Source: JAGGAG01 sp964638035 (GTDB taxonomy: Bacteria; Gemmatimonadota; Gemmatimonadetes; Gemmatimonadales; GWC2-71-9). Taken from it: a stretch of 60,577 nucleotides of DNA. The notes beneath the pieces were generated by a model. That model had not been told where the DNA came from. It worked only from the letters and a program-made list of their open reading frames with translations, and searched no databases. Every line of letters starts with the position of its first letter. Position 1 is the first letter of the stretch. Location: assembly GCA_964638035.1 (NCBI GenBank), contig CAZWXD010000019.1, positions 1-60,577 on the forward strand, read 5' to 3'. A program made the translations under genes and the position numbers. This document shows positions 49,357-55,445 of this stretch, in pieces.

Positions 49357-50871
49357 ATGCTGCGCGCCCGGTGCCTGGCCCTTGCGGCCCTCATCCTTGT
49401 CCCGGCTGCACCGGCCCTTGCGCAGGGTTCCCCCAACATCCCCCTCGACGATCCGCGGCTCCCGCTGCTGGAGCAGCTCATCCTGCGGGGCACCATCCGC
49501 GACCCAGCCCCGATGCACCGCCCCTTCCGGCGTGCCGACGTGGTGCGTGCCCTGATGGCGGCCGACTCCGCTGGCGCGGGTGCGGACGCGAGCCTGGTCC
49601 AGCAGCTCCTGGCCGAGTTCCGCGAGCTCGACGCGCCCAACCGCTGGCATGTAGAGGGGCGTGCTGGTGGGCAGGCCTACTCCCGCGCGCGGCGCGACCT
49701 GCTGCATCCGGCGGGAGCGGGGGGCGTTGATCCCTACGCCGATGTGCGGCTGGAGGGTGTGTTCGGGCCCGCGGTGCTGGTGTCGCGCCCGGTGATCGAG
49801 CCGCGGGTCACCGAGGATCCTGACTGGCCCGGCCGGCGCGACCTCTCGGTGGCCGGCCGCATGATCGAGGCCTATCTCGGCCTCCAGTTCGGCCAGTGGG
49901 GCCGGTTCTGGTTCGGGCAGTTCGACCAGAACTGGGGGCCGATCCGGTATCCGTCGGTCGTGCTGAGTGACTTCGCCTACCCGCGCAACTACCTCGGCCT
50001 CGACATCGGGTCGCGGGATGTCCGCCTCATGGCCCAGACGGGGCAACTCCGGGATGCCACCGACGACAGCGGCACCGTCATCAAGCGGTACCATGTCATG
50101 CACCGGCTCGGTGTCCAGGTCACGCGATCGTTCTATGCCTCCCTCTGGGAGACCACGGTGTTCTCCGGTGAGGACCGGAGCATGGAGGCATCGTTCATCA
50201 ACCCCCTCTCGCTCCTCCTCCTCTCCAACCAGTACGGCGAGGGCGACACGGGCAACATCATCATCGGCACCGACCTCAGCTGGCAGGTGAGCCGGGCCGT
50301 CACCCTGCAGGCGCAGGTGGCACTCGACGACCTCCAGTACGAGTCCCTCGACGACTCGACCCGGTTTCCCAACCGCTGGGCCTTCACGCTGGTGGGGTTC
50401 GGCCCCCTGGGGCACCGGCTCTCGTGGCATGCCTTGTACACCCAGGCCTCCACCCTGGCCTTTCGCACCACCAATCCCTTCGAGACCTTTGCCGACGCAG
50501 GGGTCGGGACCGGCCGGGGCTTTCCGGACATGGACCTGCTGCAACTCACCGTGTCGGTCCCGGCGTTCGACCGCTGGCTGGTGTCGCCCGACGTGGCGGT
50601 GCAGCGCCAGGGTGCGGCACGCCTGGGCGACCCCTTCCCGGAAACACCAGAGCAGGTGCGCAACACAAGTGCCTTCCTGAGCAAGCCGGTAGAGACCACC
50701 TGGCGGCTGGGCCTGAGCGTCAGTGGCCGGCACGGGCCGCTCGACCTCCAGGCCACGGGAGGCCTGCACCACCTCACCAATGCCGGCAACGTGGACGGCG
50801 TGAGTCGAACCCGGTTCGAGGGCCGGATCCAGGCCCTGCTCCACTTCGGCACGGAGGGCAGCCTGCAGTGA
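49357..50871 (+). CDS. Wzi-like capsule assembly / outer-membrane beta-barrel protein
   Basis: A 504-residue protein with a signal peptide (MLRARCLALAALILVPAAPALA, cut after ALAQ). An N-terminal periplasmic helical segment (FRRADVVRALMAADSAG) follows, then a long barrel. The segment FGQFDQNWGPIRYPSVVLSD with FAYPRNYLGLDIG resembles the conserved WG-P and LSdnAxP region of Wzi-family proteins, which anchor capsule at the surface. Repeated strands such as WAFTLVGFGPLGHRLSWHAL and RFEGRIQALLHFG support the barrel. It is translationally coupled (GTGA) to the heptose-phosphate kinase gene and opens the polysaccharide region, consistent with a surface-glycan role. The family call is moderate; outer-membrane location is stronger. 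Confidence 0.7.
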   Translation: MLRARCLALAALILVPAAPALAQGSPNIPLDDPRLPLLEQLILRGTIRDPAPMHRPFRRADVVRALMAADSAGAGADASLVQQLLAEFRELDAPNRWHVEGRAGGQAYSRARRDLLHPAGAGGVDPYADVRLEGVFGPAVLVSRPVIEPRVTEDPDWPGRRDLSVAGRMIEAYLGLQFGQWGRFWFGQFDQNWGPIRYPSVVLSDFAYPRNYLGLDIGSRDVRLMAQTGQLRDATDDSGTVIKRYHVMHRLGVQVTRSFYASLWETTVFSGEDRSMEASFINPLSLLLLSNQYGEGDTGNIIIGTDLSWQVSRAVTLQAQVALDDLQYESLDDSTRFPNRWAFTLVGFGPLGHRLSWHALYTQASTLAFRTTNPFETFADAGVGTGRGFPDMDLLQLTVSVPAFDRWLVSPDVAVQRQGAARLGDPFPETPEQVRNTSAFLSKPVETTWRLGLSVSGRHGPLDLQATGGLHHLTNAGNVDGVSRTRFEGRIQALLHFGTEGSLQ

Positions 50872-51863
50872 CCGACGACGTATCCGTGCCCCCGCGTGCG
50901 CGCATCGAGGCACTCCTGCAGGTGCTTCCCACCCTGCACATCGCCGTGGTGGGCGACGTCATGCTCGATCGTTACCTCATTGGCGACATCGAGCGCATCT
51001 CCCCCGAGGCGCCCGTGCCGGTGGTCCACGTCAGGGAGCAGCAGGATGCGCCGGGTGGTGCAGCCAACGTCGCGGCCAACGTGGCCGCGGCCGGTGCCCG
51101 GGCCCGGCTGGTGGGCGTGACCGGGGATGACGGCGAGGGGCGGGCGCTTCGAACCCGGCTGGCCGCGCTCGGCGTGGGCGCTGAGTCGCTGCATGCGTCC
51201 CGGTCCCGGCCCACCACCACCAAGACTCGCGTCGTGGCCCGGGGCCAGCAGGTCTGCCGGGTGGACCAGGAGGTGGATCACCCCCTCGACGAGACCGATG
51301 CCGCCGCCCTCGAGGCGCTGGCAGACCGCGTTCTCGATGGCGCGAACGCGCTCCTGCTGGAGGACTACGACAAGGGGGCCCTCAGTCCCCACCTGGTGGC
51401 GCGACTTCTCGACCGTGCACGGCGTGCGAAGCTCCCCGTCATCGTGGATCCCAAGTTCCGCCAGTTCTTCGCCTACTCGGGCGCCACGGTCTTCAAGCCC
51501 AACAGCCGTGAACTGGCGGCGGCACTCGGGGCCAGCGCGGACCTTGCCCACCCCGAGGCGCTGGAGGCCGCCTGGCGCCGACTCGGCGCAACCCACCTCC
51601 TCGTCACCCTGGGCGCAGAGGGGATGGCCCTGGTCTCGGGCCCAGGCCAGGTGCGCCGGGTGCGCAGCCGGGCGAGACAGGTGTTCGACGTCTCGGGGGC
51701 GGGCGATACCGTGACGGCATGGCTCGGGTTGATGCTGGCGGCGGGTGCGACCATCGAGGAGGCGGCGGAGGTGGCCAACGCCGCAGCGGGGGCAGAAGTG
51801 GCCAAGCCCGGCGTGGCGACGGTCGCGCCAGCCGAGGTTGTCGAGTCGCTGTATGGCAGTTAG
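50868..51863 (+). CDS. D-glycero-beta-D-manno-heptose-7-phosphate kinase
   Basis: PfkB/ribokinase-family kinase corresponding to the first domain of HldE (RfaE). The 331-residue product has the start VGDVMLDRYLIGDIERISPE, PVPVVHVREQQDAPGGAANV, VTGDDGEGRAL, LLLEDYDKGALSPHLVARLL, FKPNSRELAAALG and the catalytic DVSGAGDTVTAWLGLMLAAG. It phosphorylates heptose 7-phosphate at C1 for ADP-heptose used in LPS core. The adenylyltransferase domain of HldE is absent, so it is an HldA-like stand-alone kinase and a separate hldC-type gene is expected elsewhere. It starts at GTG 50868, and its 3' end contains the tRNA-Val promoter. Confidence 0.92.
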   Translation: MTDDVSVPPRARIEALLQVLPTLHIAVVGDVMLDRYLIGDIERISPEAPVPVVHVREQQDAPGGAANVAANVAAAGARARLVGVTGDDGEGRALRTRLAALGVGAESLHASRSRPTTTKTRVVARGQQVCRVDQEVDHPLDETDAAALEALADRVLDGANALLLEDYDKGALSPHLVARLLDRARRAKLPVIVDPKFRQFFAYSGATVFKPNSRELAAALGASADLAHPEALEAAWRRLGATHLLVTLGAEGMALVSGPGQVRRVRSRARQVFDVSGAGDTVTAWLGLMLAAGATIEEAAEVANAAAGAEVAKPGVATVAPAEVVESLYGS

Positions 51864-51866
51864 TAT
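51838..51866 (+). promoter_or_regulatory. Candidate tRNA-Val promoter, TTGTCG-N17-TAGTAT
   Basis: TTGTCG (51838-51843) is followed after 17 bases by TAGTAT (51861-51866), 12 nt before the tRNA. The -10 begins at the TAG stop codon of the kinase gene, so the promoter is embedded in coding sequence. Confidence 0.45.
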
Positions 51867-51878
51867 CCCCGCCCCGCA

Positions 51879-51952
51879 GGGCGATTAGCTCAGCTGGTTA
51901 GAGCGCCGGTCTCACATACCGGAGGTCGGGGGTTCGAGCCCCTCATCGCCCA
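51879..51952 (+). tRNA. tRNA-Val, anticodon CAC
   Basis: A 74-nt class I tRNA: acceptor GGGCGAT/ATCGCCC plus discriminator A, D arm TAGCTCAGCTGGTTAGAGC, anticodon arm CCGGT-CTCACAT-ACCGG giving CAC, and T arm with GGTTCGAGCC. CCA is not encoded. It is followed after 16 nt by a strong terminator. Confidence 0.97.
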
Positions 51953-51968
51953 TGGCAGGTTCCTGCCC

Positions 51969-52000
51969 GCCCCCGCATGGCCTGCGGGGGCTTGTCGTTT
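51969..52000 (+). terminator. Rho-independent terminator after tRNA-Val
   Basis: A perfect 9-bp stem, GCCCCCGCA (51969-51977) with TGCGGGGGC (51983-51991), a 5-nt loop, then TTGTCGTTT. It is the clearest intrinsic terminator in the window. The rest of the 155-nt space before the glycosyltransferase gene holds another 7-bp hairpin (GGCCAGG/CCTGGCC, 52047-52068) without a T-run and no obvious promoter. Confidence 0.8.
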
Positions 52001-52107
52001 GGGAGCCCGGCCAGGTAGGACGGCATGCGACATGCTTCGGCCTGCGGGCCAGGCATCCTGCCCTGGCCAGCACGTCGCAAAGGGCCACCAGCCAGCACGG
52101 GAGCGCA

Positions 52108-53085
52108 ATGCAACACAGTCCACGGGTGAGTGTGGTGGTGCCCTGCTACAACTACGGGCGCTTCGTCGCGGAGGCCATCGGGAGCATCCTGGCGCAGACG
52201 TACCAGGACTTCGAGGTGATCGTGGTGGACGATGGCTCCACCGACAACACCCCCGAGGTCCTGCGCGGCATCACTGATCCGCGCGTGCGCGTCCTGCGGA
52301 AGGAGAATGGAGGATGCGCCTCCGCCCGGAATGCCGGCCGGGAACTGGCGCGGGGCGAGTTCCTCACCTTCCTCGATGCCGACGACCTCTGGCGGCCAAC
52401 CTTCCTCGAGCGGCAGGTCGCGGTGCTCGACGCCGAGCCCGAGGTCAGCTTCTGCTTCACAGACATGGTGCGCTCCAGCAATGGCAGCATCCTGCCGGAG
52501 ACGCAGTTCGACATCGCGAAGGCCTTCCGCGACCTGCCCACGCGCCCGTCAGGGGCCAGCGGCGCGCGCGTGCTCACGGTAGACACGTTCGAGGCGCTGG
52601 CGCCGCTCCCTGACCCTCCCGGGTGGCTGCAGGCGTCCATGCTGCGCGTGGCGGCCATCAGGGGCTCCATGTCCAAGGCCGGCATCCCGAATGCCGAGGA
52701 CCTCTACCTGATCCTGCAGGTCTATTCGCGCACCAGGGCGGCCTACATCGACGAACCCCTGGTGGAAATTCGCCGTCATGGCAACAACAGCTACAAGAGT
52801 CACGACCAGATCCGGACCGCGGTCCTGTCGGTGATGAAGCAGGTGTATGAAGAAGTGGACCTCCCCCCGCACCATCGCGAGGTGCTGCGACGCCGTATCG
52901 GGGCGGACTACTGTCGGCGGGGGTGGAGGTATTTCTGGGGCGGGGACATGAGGAAGGCGGCCACGCACTACGTGGAATCCCTCAAGTGGCCGGGTTCTCG
53001 GCTCAACGCCCTCACCCACCTGGCGTTGCTGCCGGCCGTGCCCTTCCTGCCGCACCGGGCCGAGTCATTCGATGAGCAGGCCTGA
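52108..53085 (+). CDS. Family 2 glycosyltransferase
   Basis: Cytosolic GT-A glycosyltransferase of 325 residues, likely adding a sugar to a lipid-linked surface polysaccharide. Motifs: VSVVVPCYNYGRFVAEAIGS, FEVIVVDDGSTDNTPEVL (nucleotide-sugar site), GGCASARNAGRELARGEFLTFLDADD with the catalytic-metal DAD, and a C-terminal acceptor part containing NAEDLYLILQV, in the place of the usual ED. The start is ATG 52108 with GGAG 6 nt upstream. Donor and acceptor are unknown. It stands alone on the plus strand between tRNA-Val and tRNA-Ile2. Confidence 0.92.
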   Translation: MQHSPRVSVVVPCYNYGRFVAEAIGSILAQTYQDFEVIVVDDGSTDNTPEVLRGITDPRVRVLRKENGGCASARNAGRELARGEFLTFLDADDLWRPTFLERQVAVLDAEPEVSFCFTDMVRSSNGSILPETQFDIAKAFRDLPTRPSGASGARVLTVDTFEALAPLPDPPGWLQASMLRVAAIRGSMSKAGIPNAEDLYLILQVYSRTRAAYIDEPLVEIRRHGNNSYKSHDQIRTAVLSVMKQVYEEVDLPPHHREVLRRRIGADYCRRGWRYFWGGDMRKAATHYVESLKWPGSRLNALTHLALLPAVPFLPHRAESFDEQA

Positions 53086-53112
53086 CGCCGGGATCGGCAC
53101 GACAGGCACCAG

Positions 53113-53186
53113 TGGGCCCTGCTGGATTCGAACCAGCGACCGACGGATTATGAGTCCGCTGCTCTAACCGACTGAGCTAAGGGCCC
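53113..53186 (-). tRNA. tRNA with CAT anticodon, probably tRNA-Ile2 (lysidine type)
   Basis: A 74-nt tRNA on the minus strand: acceptor GGGCCCT/AGGGCCC, D arm TTAGCTCAGTCGGTTAGAGC, anticodon arm GCGGA-CTCATAA-TCCGT (CAT), T arm GGTTCGAATCC, discriminator A, no encoded CCA. The acceptor pairs C4-G69 and C5-G68 are the known positive elements for TilS, and the whole acceptor/T-arm resembles proteobacterial Ile2 rather than elongator Met. I favour Ile2 over Met. Its first 23 bases are also the end of the glycosyltransferase reading frame. Confidence 0.9.
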
Positions 53187-54243
53187 TGACGCGCTCGTAG
53201 ACCGCAACATACTGCTCCACCATCTTCGCCCGCGTGAAGTGTTCCGCGACGCGCTGGCGGCCGGCCTGCCCCATCCGGGCACGAAGGCCCGGGTCGCTCG
53301 CCAGGGTATCGAGCGCCTTGGCCAGGCCCTCCACGTCCCGAATGGGCACCTCGAGTCCGGTGACCCCCGCCACGCTCAGTTCCCGCACCGCCGTGGGGAG
53401 CGCCGTCGTGATCACCGGCCGCCCCGCCGCCATCGCCTCCAGGATCGAGATGCCGTACATCTCCTCGACCGAGACCGACGGCAGCACCAGGAAATCGGCG
53501 TCGGCCATCCGGCGCGGCAGGTCATCGTCGGGATACTCCCCGAACCACCGCACCCGGTCACTGACGGCCAGCGCCCGCGCGAGGGTCTTGAGGCGAGCGG
53601 CCTCGGGGCCGTGTCCCACGACATCGAGCCGCAGGTCGGGCACGGCCTCCATGGCCTTGAGGAGGACGTCGAGGCCCTTCCAGCTGCTCAGCCGTCCAAT
53701 GAAGATGGCTCGCGGCGGGGTCCCCGGCGGGGGCGGGGGCACCACCGCCCAGCGCTGCTCATCGATCCCGAACGGGATGAACTCGGTCTTGGCCTCGAAG
53801 CCGCGGAGGTCGAGCGACAGGGCGAGGTGAGCACGGCTGGGCGCCACGATGGCCTTCGCCCGCCGCAGCACAAGCCGGCTCGGCAGCCGGTACATCGCCT
53901 GCCTGGCGTCCCCGTGGTGGGTGACCACCACCGGTGCCCGGCCCGCCCGGAGCAGCACCGCGACATCGGCCAGGGGGTGCGGGTGGTGAACGTGGATGAT
54001 GTCGGCCCGCTTCCAGGCGGCAGCCAGGTAGCCCGGTGCGATCTCCTGGGATCCCAGGGCCCCGAACGAATACGTGCGGGTCACGGGGTTCCGGGTCGCC
54101 CCGCCCCCGCTCCCGAACGACTCGACCGCGACGACCTGGACATCGTGCCCCAACGCCGCGGCCCCATCGGCCAGGCCCTGGATGACCCGTTCGACGCCCC
54201 CGGACCGGGGCCAGTAGTACTTGGCAAGGTGGAGGATGCGCAT
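53164..54243 (-). CDS. Family 4 glycosyltransferase, frame ends inside a tRNA gene
   Basis: GT-B glycosyltransferase of 359 residues: MRILHLAKYYWPRSGGVERV (N-terminal acceptor domain), IIHVHHPHPLADVAVLL, VTHHGDARQAMYRLPS, a donor domain with AIFIGRLSSWKGLDVLLKAM, and the EX7E region VEEMYGISILEAMAAGRPVI. It starts at ATG 54243. The last codons (GTC AGG GCC CTT AGC TCA GTC GGT TAG) run into the tRNA-Ile2 gene, and the stop TAG at 53166-53164 is the tRNA D-loop GGTTAG. The C-terminus VRALSSVG is therefore tRNA-encoded. An overlapping, divergent promoter region links it to the next glycosyltransferase. Confidence 0.92.
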   Translation of the reverse strand: MRILHLAKYYWPRSGGVERVIQGLADGAAALGHDVQVVAVESFGSGGGATRNPVTRTYSFGALGSQEIAPGYLAAAWKRADIIHVHHPHPLADVAVLLRAGRAPVVVTHHGDARQAMYRLPSRLVLRRAKAIVAPSRAHLALSLDLRGFEAKTEFIPFGIDEQRWAVVPPPPPGTPPRAIFIGRLSSWKGLDVLLKAMEAVPDLRLDVVGHGPEAARLKTLARALAVSDRVRWFGEYPDDDLPRRMADADFLVLPSVSVEEMYGISILEAMAAGRPVITTALPTAVRELSVAGVTGLEVPIRDVEGLAKALDTLASDPGLRARMGQAGRQRVAEHFTRAKMVEQYVAVYERVRALSSVG

Positions 54244-54283
54244 GACGCGCGGGAAGTTGGCCGCACCCGGTGCGCGGCACAAG

Positions 54284-54293
54284 TATACATTTG
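54284..54293 (+). promoter_or_regulatory. Bidirectional promoter core TATACATTTG
   Basis: The plus strand reads TACATTTG (54286-54293), a full TAnnTTTG match, ending 4 nt before GTG 54298. The minus strand through the same GTATAC centre reads TATACTTG, 41 nt before the other glycosyltransferase ATG. No TTG box is found at 17 nt. The plus-strand gene would be leaderless. Confidence 0.45.
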
Positions 54294-54297
54294 GTGC

Positions 54298-55413
54298 GTG
54301 CGCGCCCTGGTCATCTCCACCGACGCCATCAATCCCGCACATCGCGGCCGCTACTCGGCAATGCTGGGCATGGGCTGCAACGTCGTCCTGGTCGTTCCAG
54401 CCGACTGGCCGGCCGGTGGCCCCGCCGTGCCGGACTGGGCGGGCGATGGCGGCGTCCGCGTGGTTCCTGTTGCGGTCAAGGGCGGCGCTGATCCCGCCTC
54501 GTTGCGCTGGCGAGGCGGCGGCCTCTTCCGGGTGCTCTCGGAGACCCGGCCCGACCTCGTGCATGTTGATGGCGAGCCGTGGTGGCCCCTGTCGGTTCGT
54601 GCCCTGCGCCTCGCCCGGAAGCTCGGGATACCTGCCGTCCTGCATGCCAGCACCAGCGTTTCCCCTGCCCTTGGCTTCACCGAGCGATTGCGCCGGCGCC
54701 GAAGCCTGCGCCTGGCCACCGGGCTGCTCGGCACCAACCGGCCGGCACTCACCGCCCTCACGCGGCACCGCGACGACCTGCCCACGGCCATCATTCCGCG
54801 CCACGGGGTCCCGGCAGCCGCGCTGGGCCGGCCGCGACACCCGCGGGGCGAGTTTGCCATCGGCTTCATCGGCCGGCTCGTGCCGGAGCGTGGGCTCGAC
54901 GTGCTCATCCGCGCCGCCGCACGCCTGCGCGGCTCGTGGAGCCTCGTGGTGGTGGGCACCGGACCAGCCCAGGCCGACCTCGAGGCGCTCGCGGAGCGCG
55001 TCGGGATCGGCTCACGGGTGCGGTGGCTCGGGGGCATGCCGCGCAATTGGCTCGAGTCTGTGTGGCCAACCCTCGACTGTGTCGTGCACCCGGCCCGAAC
55101 CACCGCCCACTGGGTCGAGCCGGTCGGCCAGGCGCTGCTCGATGCCATGGCGCAGGGACTCCCGGTGATTGCAACCGACTCGGGCGCACTGCCCGAGGTG
55201 GTGGGTGATGCCGGCATCCTCGTGCCGGAAGACGACCCCGACACCCTGGGCCTCGCCCTCGAGAGGCTCCAGCGCATGCCGGAGGAGCAGGCACGGCTGG
55301 GTGCCGCAGGCCGCAAGCGGGTGCTGGACGAGTTCGTGGATGACGCCATCGCCAGGAAGACGCTTGCGTACTGGCGCAGGCTCGCGGTTGGGGAGGCGGT
55401 TCCAACCCCTTGA
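54298..55413 (+). CDS. Family 4 glycosyltransferase
   Basis: GT-B enzyme of 371 residues beginning VRALVISTDAINPAHRGRYS. The N-terminal half has RPDLVHVDGEPWWPLSVRAL and LGIPAVLHASTSVSP. The donor half has FAIGFIGRLVPERGLDVLIR, VVVGTGPAQADLEALAERVG, and VEPVGQALLDAMAQGLPVIA (EX7E variant, with IATDSGALPEVVGDAGILV). The start GTG 54298 lies right after a promoter element with no room for a Shine-Dalgarno; the next in-frame ATG is well inside the conserved domain. It is likely an elongation enzyme for the exported polysaccharide, and its stop overlaps a possible TTG start of the SLBB gene (TTGA). Confidence 0.9.
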   Translation: MRALVISTDAINPAHRGRYSAMLGMGCNVVLVVPADWPAGGPAVPDWAGDGGVRVVPVAVKGGADPASLRWRGGGLFRVLSETRPDLVHVDGEPWWPLSVRALRLARKLGIPAVLHASTSVSPALGFTERLRRRRSLRLATGLLGTNRPALTALTRHRDDLPTAIIPRHGVPAAALGRPRHPRGEFAIGFIGRLVPERGLDVLIRAAARLRGSWSLVVVGTGPAQADLEALAERVGIGSRVRWLGGMPRNWLESVWPTLDCVVHPARTTAHWVEPVGQALLDAMAQGLPVIATDSGALPEVVGDAGILVPEDDPDTLGLALERLQRMPEEQARLGAAGRKRVLDEFVDDAIARKTLAYWRRLAVGEAVPTP

Positions 55414-55445
55414 CACCGCGGAACTTGGCGCGAAACTTCGCCGCC

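Noticed and set aside
50868..51863. Bifunctional HldE
   Set aside because: Only the kinase domain is present; the product stops at 331 residues and is followed by a tRNA gene.
53113..53186. Elongator tRNA-Met
   Set aside because: C4-G69 and C5-G68 acceptor pairs and the overall arm sequences fit tRNA-Ile2 better, though the CAT anticodon alone cannot decide.
53164..54840. Upstream extension of the minus-strand glycosyltransferase to 54840
   Set aside because: It would cover the start of the opposite-strand glycosyltransferase; the family N-terminus MRILHLAKYY begins at 54243.
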